In this document: piece by piece, positions 26,488-35,755 of the stretch | Position numbering within the stretch: the stretch's first letter is position 1 | Layout: the number at the start of each line of letters is the position of its first letter | Origin: Lutibacter citreus | Lineage (GTDB): Bacteria > Bacteroidota > Bacteroidia > Flavobacteriales > Flavobacteriaceae | DNA: 64,000 nucleotides | Direction of reading: 5' to 3' | Assembly (NCBI RefSeq): GCF_003260195.1 | Contig: NZ_QEIH01000002.1 | Coordinates: 186,001-250,000, forward strand | Translations under genes and position numbers: made by a program | The notes under the pieces: model-generated | The model's database searches: none | Told to the model about the DNA's origin: nothing | The model's input: only the letters and a program-made list of their open reading frames with translations

Positions 26488-27894
26488 TTACTTTGCGTTT
26501 AACAACAGCTCATCTTTTTCTATAACTCCTTTTTCAGATTCCGTTTTATTCTCATTCAAATACATCTTTAAATCTAAAAAATGTTCTGGTTTTGAAATAA
26601 TTGTTTTATAAGAATCTAATATAAAATAGGTAGGGGTTGAATGAATTTCATACATCCTAGCAATAGGGTTTGTCCATTTTTCTAAAGCTAAAACATTTGT
26701 CCATTTTGTAAATTTTTCTGTATGATGATTAAAACCTAATTCATCTTTCTCTAAAGAAATTGCAATAACTTCAACATTTTTATTGTCTTTAATATATGTG
26801 TACAATTCAGGAACTTCTTTTAAACAATGGGAACAAGTAGTACTCCAAAAAACCAAAACATATTTTTTTGCACCTTTTAAATCAGATAATTTAACAAGTT
26901 TCCCTTCTTGTTCAAATGAAAAATCTGGAGCTGTTTTTCCAATTGCTAATTTTACTTTAGATTGAACATCTTCAATAACCTTCTGACTAATTAACTCAGC
27001 CGGAAGTTTATTATAATAATTATCAATACAAAAATCTAACATTCTAAAATTTTCTTCATTTGCAAATGCATATAAAAGAGAAACTAACACATCGCTTTTT
27101 GCATTGTTATCAGTTATTAATTTCATAACATTATTAACAGAATTCTTAAAAAGAACACTTTGCACATGAATATCATCAGAGCTATTTAAATAAAAAACAT
27201 ATTCAACAACACGTTCGCTTAAAAAAGACGAATTTATAAGTACTTTATCATTAAAGTTAATATTATCAAAATAATGTTTGTCTAAAAAATTTAAATATTC
27301 TTGAGGTGTTTTAATAGGTTTCTCTGGATATTCTTTTTTATAAGATTTTATAAAACTATTTGCAATATTATTTTGTGATTCACTTTCAAATTTAGATTGA
27401 AATTTTAAATATTCCTTTTTCTTTGAAACAAACTGTTTTGCCGTTTTCTTTGCTATTTTTTCGTCTTTCAAATTAAAAAACGCTAATTGTAAAGAATCTA
27501 AATTATGCAATATTGCAACTGATTCATTTAAATAACTTGCCAATGAACCGTTTTCTACAGAATTTATAAATTTAGTTGTGCCAGATGGAAATGTAGGGTC
27601 GAAATTAAATTGTATACTTTTTTTTGAATATAAAAAATCAACATATCCTGTATTTTCAAAATCAAACATTAATCTATACATTCCATTATTGAAAGATTCT
27701 GGAATTTCAACTGAAAAATCACCAGTTTTCTTATCAATAGCGGCATAATTCACATACAATTGCTTAGCTCCTTTTAATTGATAGACGATAACATTTTCAT
27801 AATCTTCAGATACCGGATCCATCTTACCACTCACAATATTTTGCGCAAAACTATAAGTAGATACAAGGAAAACTAAAAGAACTATTCTTAACAT
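26488..27894 (-). CDS. Large exported TlpA-like disulfide oxidoreductase
   Basis: 468 residues, signal peptide to about residue 17 (ends FAQN). The first 130 residues fit a DUF4369-type beta domain and the middle is helical. The C-terminal thioredoxin domain (about 315-445) has GKTAPDFSFEQEGKLVKLSDL, WSTTCSHC and TPTYFILDS. Typical of the long Bacteroidota TlpA-like proteins that sit in the periplasm. Runs in the same direction as the smaller thioredoxin-like gene. Confidence 0.85.
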   Translation of the reverse strand: MLRIVLLVFLVSTYSFAQNIVSGKMDPVSEDYENVIVYQLKGAKQLYVNYAAIDKKTGDFSVEIPESFNNGMYRLMFDFENTGYVDFLYSKKSIQFNFDPTFPSGTTKFINSVENGSLASYLNESVAILHNLDSLQLAFFNLKDEKIAKKTAKQFVSKKKEYLKFQSKFESESQNNIANSFIKSYKKEYPEKPIKTPQEYLNFLDKHYFDNINFNDKVLINSSFLSERVVEYVFYLNSSDDIHVQSVLFKNSVNNVMKLITDNNAKSDVLVSLLYAFANEENFRMLDFCIDNYYNKLPAELISQKVIEDVQSKVKLAIGKTAPDFSFEQEGKLVKLSDLKGAKKYVLVFWSTTCSHCLKEVPELYTYIKDNKNVEVIAISLEKDELGFNHHTEKFTKWTNVLALEKWTNPIARMYEIHSTPTYFILDSYKTIISKPEHFLDLKMYLNENKTESEKGVIEKDELLLNAK

Positions 27895-27973
27895 ATTCTA
27901 TATTTTTTATAAATTATTTCAATAATCAGACCAAAATTAGTAATTTTTATAATCTAATTTTGAAACCTAATAT

Positions 27974-28327
27974 TTAAATTAACTCTTGAGCTTTAAAGTA
28001 TAAAACTATTGCTTCTTTCATAAGTACTGTTTGTTCACCAGATTTTAGTGGCGGTAACTCTTCCAATACTTTAAAATGTGGCCATCCATCATCATCAAAA
28101 AAATCAAATTCATAATACCCAAATGGTTCTAATAACCTACAAATGGCAATATGCATTAAGTTTAATTTATCATCCTTTTTAAATTCTACAACTCCTTTTC
28201 CAAGTTCCTGAACACCAATTAAATAAATTATAGCATCTAAATTAAGTTGCTCACCTTCTCCAAATTTTGCTGATAATATAGAAATAACAGAATCGTATTC
28301 CTCTTTTAATTTTATATCTCTTGACAT
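27974..28327 (-). CDS. Conserved flavobacterial protein, function unknown
   Basis: 117 residues, acidic, no signal peptide or membrane helix. Contains GVQELGKGVVEFKKDD and an acidic aromatic segment YYEFDFFDDDGWPHF, then a proline-containing LEELPPLKSGEQTVLM. I do not recognise a domain. Upstream of the long TlpA-like gene, in the same direction (79-bp gap), and divergent from cvpA. Confidence 0.7.
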   Translation of the reverse strand: MSRDIKLKEEYDSVISILSAKFGEGEQLNLDAIIYLIGVQELGKGVVEFKKDDKLNLMHIAICRLLEPFGYYEFDFFDDDGWPHFKVLEELPPLKSGEQTVLMKEAIVLYFKAQELI

Positions 28328-28454
28328 TATTATTTTCTAGTTAGATTGCAAAGATAGTTATTAGTTTTTTTCGTTTAAACATAAAAACAATCAAATAAAC
28401 AACGCATCATTTTAACAAATAAACAATAATAGTATCTTTACAAAAAACATTTAT

Positions 28455-28970
28455 ATGAATACTTTTGATATAATAATTGCTGCACTTTTAGTATTCGGAT
28501 TTATAAGAGGGCTTTTAAAAGGACTTTTTGTTGAAGTTGCTTCACTAGTTGCTTTAATTGCTGGGATTTACGGTGCTATTCATTTTTCTTTTTTTGTTGG
28601 CAATTTTTTAGCAAAACAGGTTTCTTGGGATGAAAGATATATTACCATTGTTTCTTTTGCTGTAACCTTTGCAATTATTGTTTTAGTTATTAGTTTGTTA
28701 GGAAAATTATTCACCAAAATAGCAGATTTTGCAGCATTGGGTTTATTAAATAAAATTCTTGGTGGTGTATTTGGAGCTCTTAAAATTGGGCTTATTTTAA
28801 GTATTGTATTATTAGTGTTTACTAAATTAAATGACACAATTCCTTTTATTTCAGATGAACAAAAAGAGGAATCTATTTTATACCAACCCATTAAAAATTT
28901 AGCCCCAACAATATTTCCAAACTTTTTAACTATTGTTGAAGATAAAACCAATACTGCTATTTCAAATTAA
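28455..28970 (+). CDS. cvpA: CvpA family membrane protein
   Basis: 171 residues, four hydrophobic segments (about 1-20, 28-48, 63-85, 100-125), the N-terminal FDIIIAALLVFGFIRGLLKG pattern of CvpA, and a polar C-terminal tail. CvpA proteins are linked to colicin V production and envelope stress in Proteobacteria; the molecular role is unknown. The next TlpA-like gene starts 53 bp downstream and could be co-transcribed. Confidence 0.85.
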   Translation: MNTFDIIIAALLVFGFIRGLLKGLFVEVASLVALIAGIYGAIHFSFFVGNFLAKQVSWDERYITIVSFAVTFAIIVLVISLLGKLFTKIADFAALGLLNKILGGVFGALKIGLILSIVLLVFTKLNDTIPFISDEQKEESILYQPIKNLAPTIFPNFLTIVEDKTNTAISN

Positions 28971-29023
28971 ATTATGTTAGTTAAATCATTTTGATGCGTC
29001 AAAAAGGTTAATTATTAAAAATT

Positions 29024-30142
29024 ATGCACAATAAAACTATTTCACTACTAGGATTTTTAATTACTATCCTTCTTTTTTCTGGATGTAATTCTAACAACGA
29101 AAATTCATTCATTATTTCTGGAAAAATTCCAACTTTAAAGAATAGATATATCTTACTTTCAAAAATTGAAACTATAAAAATGAATAAAACCACCTTTATA
29201 GATTCAATAAAAGTTGATGAAAGAGGAGAATTTAATTCGGTTTACTTTCTAGAACCTGCCATTTATTCATTATCATTTAATAATGAGAGAACAATTTTAA
29301 TAGCCGCAAATAGAGGTCAAAACATTAAATTTAAAGGTATTTCTGTAGATAAAATAAAAGTTGCTGGCTCTAAGGATTCAAAATTATTATATGCTTATCA
29401 AGCATTTAGAACCAAATCTTTAAATAGGTTGGTAAAATCAGTTAGAGATGAAATTAAAAATTTAGATTCCACTAAAATTTCTGTTAAAAAAATAACAGAA
29501 TTAAGAGAGTTAGAAGTTGAAAACTACGGAAAACACATGAATGAATTAGCTGATTTTGTAAAAGATAAAATGGGGAATTCTATCGCAATTTATGTCTCTG
29601 CATTACGATGGAATAATGAGAAACTTCCATTTTTTGAAGATTTAATGGTTGATTTTTCGGAAAAATATCCTGATTTAGAAATTACACATCAATTACAAGA
29701 TAAAATTGAGTTACTTAAAAAAACAAGCATTGGAAGTAAAATTTCAGCTATTAAAATGCCAAATGAATTTAATAAAACTATTTCATTAGATTCAATAAAA
29801 GGTACCTATACTCTTATAGATTTCTGGGCTAGCTGGTGTCCTCCCTGCAGAACAGAAAGTGTTTTACTTAAAGAGCTATATAAAGCATACAATCCGGAAG
29901 GATTTCAAATTTTAAGTATATCATTAGATTCCAATGGAAATCGTTGGTTAAATGCGCTTAAATTAGAACAGAGAACCTGGCCAAATGTTTCAACCGTTGA
30001 AGGATTTAGTACACCTGTTGCAATTGAATATGGAATTACCTCCTTACCATATAATATTTTAATAGATGCTGAAGGTAAAATTGTTGCTTCAAATGTTCAT
30101 GGAAAGCATTTAAAAGAATTTGTTGAAAAATTATTTGAGTAA
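29024..30142 (+). CDS. TlpA family disulfide reductase lipoprotein
   Basis: 372 residues with a lipobox FSGC (Cys near residue 21). DUF4369-like N-terminal domain (about 30-130: SFIISGKIPTLKNRYILLSK), helical linker, and a thioredoxin domain (about 240-372) with WASWCPPCRTE and the cis-Pro region ITSLPYNILID. A full WCPPC motif implies an active reductase in the periplasm. The following 172 bp (30143-30314) contain nothing convincing. Confidence 0.9.
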   Translation: MHNKTISLLGFLITILLFSGCNSNNENSFIISGKIPTLKNRYILLSKIETIKMNKTTFIDSIKVDERGEFNSVYFLEPAIYSLSFNNERTILIAANRGQNIKFKGISVDKIKVAGSKDSKLLYAYQAFRTKSLNRLVKSVRDEIKNLDSTKISVKKITELRELEVENYGKHMNELADFVKDKMGNSIAIYVSALRWNNEKLPFFEDLMVDFSEKYPDLEITHQLQDKIELLKKTSIGSKISAIKMPNEFNKTISLDSIKGTYTLIDFWASWCPPCRTESVLLKELYKAYNPEGFQILSISLDSNGNRWLNALKLEQRTWPNVSTVEGFSTPVAIEYGITSLPYNILIDAEGKIVASNVHGKHLKEFVEKLFE

Positions 30143-30314
30143 AGAAATTTATATCCACTAAAAATCATTTAGCTAAATAAGTTGTTTTTCTTAATCTCTG
30201 AAGAGAGATAAAAAATTCCATATTATTTATTAAGACCTTTAAATAACAGTTCTAAGCTGAAGGAAAGAATAACTTAGATTTTTTATTAAAAAAAATGAAC
30301 TAAAGAGATAAAAT

Positions 30315-31067
30315 TTAAATTTCTTTTAAGTAATCTGCATAAATCCATCCGATTTTACCATCGGCAATTTTAATTTTTTTCCAATTATCAAGTTCATCTA
30401 AAACAATTACTTTAGTTCCTTCATGAAGTTCAAACACTTCATCACTTGAAGTTGAAGGCGCATTTTTAATTTCTACTTTTGAAGAAAAAATAATCGCTGT
30501 TCTATTTTTTTGAACTGTTTTAAAATTTGAATAAGCGAAAAATACCGTTACAATTAAAACCAGCACTGAAAAAATAGTTGTATTAAAATAGAATATCTTC
30601 TTTTTTGATGATGATGAAAAATGATATAATAAAAATAATAACGAAGCTAAAAAAGAGGCTATAACAGCAATTATTGCCCAAGTATCAAAGGAAAACTTCT
30701 GGATAATACTAGCTGAGAATCGTTGCAAAAAAGTTTTTGGCAACTCTTCAATAACATCAATAGTCATTCTTTTTGCAAATGCCAGATTATTTAATGCATC
30801 CTCATTAGTTGGGTTTATTTTTAATGCTTTTTCATAATAATAAATAGCTGGAGCTACTTTATTCATTTTATAATAACAATTTGCAATATTAAAGTACAAA
30901 TCATCAGATACCATTCCTTGTTCTTCAATAGCCAAATAAACACCAACGGCTCTTGTATAATTTTCTTCTTTATAAAATGTATTACCTTCATCAAAAAGCT
31001 TATCAACTTCTTGTGAATAAGCAACTAAGCTCAAAAGCAATACTACTATGCTAACTAACTTTTTCAT
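30315..31067 (-). CDS. batE: BatE: TPR and SH3-like domain protein of the Bat operon
   Basis: 250 residues: signal peptide, two to three TPR units (about 20-105, e.g. LYFNIANCYYKMNKVAPAIYYYEKAL), two membrane helices (about 130-150 and 160-180), and a C-terminal bacterial SH3 domain (about 195-250, ending WKKIKIADGKIGWIYADYL). Last gene of the Bat set, starting 1 bp after batD. Bat proteins were linked to aerotolerance in Bacteroides; the mechanism is unclear. Confidence 0.9.
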   Translation of the reverse strand: MKKLVSIVVLLLSLVAYSQEVDKLFDEGNTFYKEENYTRAVGVYLAIEEQGMVSDDLYFNIANCYYKMNKVAPAIYYYEKALKINPTNEDALNNLAFAKRMTIDVIEELPKTFLQRFSASIIQKFSFDTWAIIAVIASFLASLLFLLYHFSSSSKKKIFYFNTTIFSVLVLIVTVFFAYSNFKTVQKNRTAIIFSSKVEIKNAPSTSSDEVFELHEGTKVIVLDELDNWKKIKIADGKIGWIYADYLKEI

Positions 31068-31068
31068 C

Positions 31069-32835
31069 TTACAACTGCTTATCTATATTTGTTATTACTT
31101 CTTTGGCTTTCTCTAATTCTTGCTCCATCATTACATTTGTTGTTGGCGTATAACGAGCAAAATTACAACTATTTAAAACATTCATAAATTGCTTAATTGT
31201 TTCTGAATCAACCCCTTTTTCAGTCAATATTTCAGCTATTCTTTCAGATGAAATGTCAGAAGTTTCAACAAGAAGTTTTGCTTTTAAGAAATTATGCAAT
31301 GCTCTTTCTAGAGCTATATAAAAGGCCTCCTGGTTTCCTAGTTCCTTTTTAGCTTGTGATAAATATTTTTTTGCCAGTCTATCCGCCTTTCTTATTTTAT
31401 TTCCAAATACATCCCTAGCACGTTCCGCTCGTTTTTTACCTATTAAAACTCCAATAGGAATTGCTAAAAATGGCAAGAACAACAATAAATAAAATAGGTC
31501 GGAATCTAAAAATTGAGATTTAACATTTGCTTCTAATTCTGAATCTAAAGCAATAAATCTAAAATTATTATCAGTTCCTACAACACGCTGTTTAGGACTC
31601 ACAGCTACATTATTGTTAGATGATGGTAATTCTTTACCTTCTGTTACATTAACAAAAATAGCCGGTGCTTTAATAGTATTATATTTTTCCTCTTTTGGGT
31701 TAAAATATGTAAATGAAACTTCTGGAATTTTATATTTTCCTTTATATTGTGGAACAACTGTATAAGTGTCGGCAACACTTCCACGTAAACCTGTTAATGC
31801 AGTTGCTACATTTTCTTTATGTTCTGGCGTATACACCTCTAATTCAGAAGGAGTAGTTATTTTAGGAATTTCAAATAGTTTTAAATTTCCTTTTCCCGAA
31901 ACTTCTACTTTTATTTGTGCTGCATCATTTGCTTTTAAAACATTTTTATTTGCAGCAACCTTAAAGTCAAACTCACCAACAGCACCATTAAAATCAATTG
32001 GTTTTCCTGCTAATGGAAGTGCTTTTACATTCACCGTTTTAATAGCTGAACTTGCAGAGTAATTAATGTTTTTTGTAATCATATTCCCAAAAAAATCACC
32101 TCTCCCAGTTGGTACACCAACAGAGAAACTCATTTTCATAGGTTCAATTTTAAGATTTCCTTCTCTTTGTGGAATTAAAACAGCTCTTTTTAGAATTATA
32201 TATCTATAATCTTCACCATTATATTCTCCTTTTTTAACACTAATCTCCTTTACTTCAATATCTTGATTCCAAAATCCATTATACTGCGGCGATTCGCTTA
32301 CTCGCCAATCATTAACACTTATGTTTTCACTCACATAAAGCTTATAAACAACATAAATTCCTTCACCAACATAAGGTTTTAAATTAGAAACCTCAGCTAC
32401 TAAATGAATATTTTGTTGTGCTATATACTCAGGATTATTTGGGTCTTTTGGTATATCAACGGCTTTTACAACTGTAATTTTAACTGGATTTGATTTTATA
32501 ATCTCACCATCATACTCAATAGATGCCGGAGCAATAGTAAATTCCCCCTCTTTTTTAGGTTCAAGAATATATATGTAAGATTGAGAATAAGATGCTTTAC
32601 CATTAATCCAAGATTGATTTACAGATGAACTAGGCCCTCCAACAATTGTAAAATTGTTAAAAGAAGGCGCAGCAAAATTATCAGCACCTTGTTTATTCAC
32701 TGAAAATTGAACTTTAAATCGTTGATTTACTCCTAATTTATTTTTACTTACATCTGTTTTAAACTCAATTTGAGCAGACAACAGTTGCGATGTGCAAACT
32801 AAAAAACCAAGTATGTAAATTTTAAGAAATTTCAT
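31069..32835 (-). CDS. batD: BatD: periplasmic multi-domain protein of the Bat operon
   Basis: 588 residues with signal peptide (ends LLSAQ), several beta-sandwich repeats (about 22-400, opening KLGVNQRFKVQFSVN), a membrane helix at about 440-460 (LFYLLLFLPFLAIPIGVLIG) and a basic cytoplasmic helical tail. Standard BatD layout and length. Start is 5 bp after the batC stop. Confidence 0.92.
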   Translation of the reverse strand: MKFLKIYILGFLVCTSQLLSAQIEFKTDVSKNKLGVNQRFKVQFSVNKQGADNFAAPSFNNFTIVGGPSSSVNQSWINGKASYSQSYIYILEPKKEGEFTIAPASIEYDGEIIKSNPVKITVVKAVDIPKDPNNPEYIAQQNIHLVAEVSNLKPYVGEGIYVVYKLYVSENISVNDWRVSESPQYNGFWNQDIEVKEISVKKGEYNGEDYRYIILKRAVLIPQREGNLKIEPMKMSFSVGVPTGRGDFFGNMITKNINYSASSAIKTVNVKALPLAGKPIDFNGAVGEFDFKVAANKNVLKANDAAQIKVEVSGKGNLKLFEIPKITTPSELEVYTPEHKENVATALTGLRGSVADTYTVVPQYKGKYKIPEVSFTYFNPKEEKYNTIKAPAIFVNVTEGKELPSSNNNVAVSPKQRVVGTDNNFRFIALDSELEANVKSQFLDSDLFYLLLFLPFLAIPIGVLIGKKRAERARDVFGNKIRKADRLAKKYLSQAKKELGNQEAFYIALERALHNFLKAKLLVETSDISSERIAEILTEKGVDSETIKQFMNVLNSCNFARYTPTTNVMMEQELEKAKEVITNIDKQL

Positions 32836-32840
32836 TTTTG

Positions 32841-33641
32841 TTACCAGTCTTTTTCTTGTTTAACTTGTTTACCTTTTGCTTTTTCAGCATTTAATTTTTT
32901 CTGAGTTTTATTCTCTTCATTATTCATAGCCTCTAACAATTGTTTCATCTGTTCTGGAGACAATTGATTTGGTCTAGGTTTTTGTTCCTGTTTTTTATCT
33001 TCATCTTTCTTTTCGTCATTTTTCTTTGGATCTCCTTTATCATCTTTCTTTTCGTCTCCTTTATCCTTTTTATCGTCTTTATTTTTGTCGTCTCCGTCTT
33101 TTTTATCCTTGTCCTTGTTATCCTTATTTTTATCGTCCTTTTTGTCTTTGTTATCTTTATTGTCCTTGTTATCCTTGTTTTGTTGTTGCTGTTGTTTCAA
33201 CATTTCTTGAGCCAAAGCCAAATTGTAACGTGTTTCATCATCTTTTGAGTTGTTTCTCAAAGATTTTTTATAGGCATCTACCGCTTTATCATACTGTTTT
33301 TCTTTCATAAATGAATTTCCCATATTATGATAGGTTTCAGCCTTGCTTATTTTATCAGTACTCATTTTTTCAACCAATTCAAATTGCGCTATTGCTTCTT
33401 TGTTTCTATTTTGCTGATAAATTGTATTCCCTAAATTGTACGAAGCTTTTGGGTAACTTGGGTTCTTAGATAAGGCTTTTTTATACGAAATTTCAGCTTC
33501 ATTAAATTTCAATTGATTGTATAATTTATTCCCCTCTCTAACATCTTCCCTAGCTTCACGCGCCAATTTCTCAGGGCTTTTTTGCTGAGAAAAAAGAACA
33601 CTTGTAAAACCTAAAAATAATATGATGAATCTATTTTTCAT
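32841..33641 (-). CDS. batC: BatC: TPR protein with a Lys/Asp low-complexity arm
   Basis: 266 residues: signal peptide to about 19, three TPR units (about 28-145), then residues 150-222 built almost only of Lys, Asp, Asn and Glu, and a short conserved end (NQLSPEQMKQLLEAMNNEE). The TPR/charged-tail plan is known for BatC, but the length of the repeat arm is variable. The ATG overlaps the last 11 bp of batB, so translation is likely coupled. Confidence 0.88.
   Translation of the reverse strand: MKNRFIILFLGFTSVLFSQQKSPEKLAREAREDVREGNKLYNQLKFNEAEISYKKALSKNPSYPKASYNLGNTIYQQNRNKEAIAQFELVEKMSTDKISKAETYHNMGNSFMKEKQYDKAVDAYKKSLRNNSKDDETRYNLALAQEMLKQQQQQNKDNKDNKDNKDKKDDKNKDNKDKDKKDGDDKNKDDKKDKGDEKKDDKGDPKKNDEKKDEDKKQEQKPRPNQLSPEQMKQLLEAMNNEENKTQKKLNAEKAKGKQVKQEKDW
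32976..33194 (-). repeat. Low-complexity repeat coding the Lys/Asp arm of batC
   Basis: Roughly 73 codons of near-repeats of AAG/AAA, GAC/GAT and AAT/AAC (KDNKDNKDK, KKDDKNKD, DKKDKGDEKK). On the other strand it reads as hydrophobic nonsense. Such tracts change length by slippage. Confidence 0.8.
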
Positions 33642-34680
33642 TCTTTTCAGTTTGATTAAATAAATTTAAATTTTGAATCCATTTTGTTTTTTTCTCTAAC
33701 ATTAATACATCTAATAACAAGAATAATAAACCTAAGCCAACAAACCATTGAAACTGATCTTTATAATCAGCAAATTTTTTGGTTTCGAATTCACTTTTTT
33801 CTGCATTTAATAATAGATCTCCTATTATATCAACTGTTTCTTGCGTTTTATTTCCGTTAATGTATTTTCCATTACCTTCATTGGCAACATCCATCAATAC
33901 TTTTTCAACCATCCGGGTTATTACTACTTCTCCTTTATTATCTTTTTTATAACCAATAACCGAACCATTATCTTTTATTGGAATTGGACCTCCTTTTTCT
34001 GTACCTACACCAATTGTATATGTTTTTATACCTTGTTCTTTAGCTTCTTTTGCCAATGAAACCGTATTCTCTTCGTGATCTTCACCATCTGAAACAATAA
34101 AAAGAAACCTATTGGTTTGTTCTTCATTATCAAAATAAGATATAGCTCTTTCAATTGCTTCATTTATTGCAGTTCCTTGGCTACTTACCATATCTGGAGT
34201 TGCATTTTGTAGAAACATTTTTGCGGCAGCGTGATCTGTTGTTATTGGTAATAAAGGATATGAATTTCCTGCATAAATAATAATCCCAACTCTATCGCTA
34301 CCTAGTTTTTCAATTATTCGGGTAATAATTTGCTTTGCTTTATCCAATCTGCTTGGCGCAATATCCTCAGCTAACATACTTTTAGAAACATCTAGTGCAA
34401 AAACAATATCTACACCTTCTCGTTTCACTGTTTCAAGCTTTGTACCCATTTTAGGGTTTGTTAAAGAAATAACTAAAAAAGCCAGTCCTAAACAAAGTGA
34501 AATAATTTTCACAAACGATTTAAATGTTGATCGTTCTGGACTTAACTTGTTAATTAATCCAATATCTGCAAATTGTTTTTGTTTTCTTTTTTTCCACCAA
34601 AACACCAACAAAAACAATACAAATATTACTGGAATAATTGTTAGATATAAAAAATATGTCGGTTCTTCTATTTGATACAT
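33631..34680 (-). CDS. batB: BatB: vWA-domain membrane protein
   Basis: 349 residues: two N-terminal membrane helices (about 8-28 and 55-77), a vWA domain (about 88-300) with the MIDAS motif DVSKSM and TDH/SDGEDHEE metal-site segments, and a C-terminal membrane helix (about 315-335). Follows batA by 68 bp and overlaps batC. vWA Bat proteins are thought to form a membrane complex served by MoxR. Confidence 0.92.
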   Translation of the reverse strand: MYQIEEPTYFLYLTIIPVIFVLFLLVFWWKKRKQKQFADIGLINKLSPERSTFKSFVKIISLCLGLAFLVISLTNPKMGTKLETVKREGVDIVFALDVSKSMLAEDIAPSRLDKAKQIITRIIEKLGSDRVGIIIYAGNSYPLLPITTDHAAAKMFLQNATPDMVSSQGTAINEAIERAISYFDNEEQTNRFLFIVSDGEDHEENTVSLAKEAKEQGIKTYTIGVGTEKGGPIPIKDNGSVIGYKKDNKGEVVITRMVEKVLMDVANEGNGKYINGNKTQETVDIIGDLLLNAEKSEFETKKFADYKDQFQWFVGLGLLFLLLDVLMLEKKTKWIQNLNLFNQTEKNEK

Positions 34681-34748
34681 TTTTACTGATTGTTATTTCT
34701 TAGTTGTTGATTTCATTATTAAACAATTCCATTTCTCAACATCTATTT

Positions 34749-35753
34749 TTATATAAAACTTTTAAATATTGTGTTTCTTAAGAATACTTCAATCAAAATA
34801 AATAATCCTGCTAAAAGCACTAATAATCTATATTTCTCTTGATAATTATAATATTTAAACTCTTCTATTTTTGTTTTTTCTAATTTATTAATCTCTTCAT
34901 AAATGGATTTTAATTTAGAATTATCAGTTGCTCTAAAATAGGTTCCCCCAGTTTCTTTAGCTATATACTGTAACAACTCTTCATCAATTTCAACAGGAGA
35001 GCTTCTAAATAATAATTTTCCAGTTCTAGGGTCTTTAGCATACGGAAATGAAGCGGTACCATTGGTTCCTAAACCAATTGTATAGACTTTTATTCCTAAG
35101 CCAACTGCTAATTCAGTTGCTGTTTTTGGATCTACAAAACCAGTATTATTTACTCCATCGGTTAATAATATAATAACCTTACTTTTAGCTTTACTTTCCT
35201 TTAACCTGTTTACTGCTGAACCTAATCCCATTCCAATTGCAGTACCACCATCAAGATCTCCCCATTTAATTTTTGAAATGGTATTTCTTATAATTCTTTT
35301 ATCACTGGTTATAGGTGTTTGAGTAAAGCTTTCACCTGCATAAACAACAATTCCTATTCTATCATTTGGACGTTGGTTTACAAATTCAGTTGCTACTTTT
35401 TTAAGTGCCTCTAATCTGTTTGGTTTTAAATCACGTGCCAACATACTTGCTGAAACGTCAATTGCCATAACAATATCAATTCCCTTATTTGTTTTAGTAC
35501 GTTTGCTTACTGATACATTTCTTGGGCGCGCCAATGCCACTATTAATAAGGTTAAGGCTAACAGCCTTAAAACATTTAATAAAGGCTTAAACTTAGCTAA
35601 TAATGATGGTTTTGCCTCAAACCCTTTTATACTTGAAATGGTTAAAGTTGCTCCATCTTTTTTACGAACTAAAAAGAGCCAAACAGCCAATAATGGTATT
35701 AAAATTAATAACCATAAAAACTGAGGATGTAAAAATTCAAAATTTCTCCACAT
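34749..35753 (-). CDS. batA: BatA: vWA-domain membrane protein
   Basis: 334 residues with the same plan as BatB: N-terminal helices (about 12-28, 58-76), vWA domain (about 90-290) with MIDAS DVSASM, TSD, and LLTDGVNNTG, and a C-terminal helix (about 308-325). Starts 2 bp after the upstream BatD-like gene. Confidence 0.93.
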   Translation of the reverse strand: MWRNFEFLHPQFLWLLILIPLLAVWLFLVRKKDGATLTISSIKGFEAKPSLLAKFKPLLNVLRLLALTLLIVALARPRNVSVSKRTKTNKGIDIVMAIDVSASMLARDLKPNRLEALKKVATEFVNQRPNDRIGIVVYAGESFTQTPITSDKRIIRNTISKIKWGDLDGGTAIGMGLGSAVNRLKESKAKSKVIILLTDGVNNTGFVDPKTATELAVGLGIKVYTIGLGTNGTASFPYAKDPRTGKLLFRSSPVEIDEELLQYIAKETGGTYFRATDNSKLKSIYEEINKLEKTKIEEFKYYNYQEKYRLLVLLAGLFILIEVFLRNTIFKSFI

Positions 35754-35755
35754 AA

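Noticed and set aside
32940-33310. Hydrophobic plus-strand frames antisense to batC
   Set aside because: They are only the reverse reading of the Lys/Asp repeat tract, giving Phe/Ile/Val runs.
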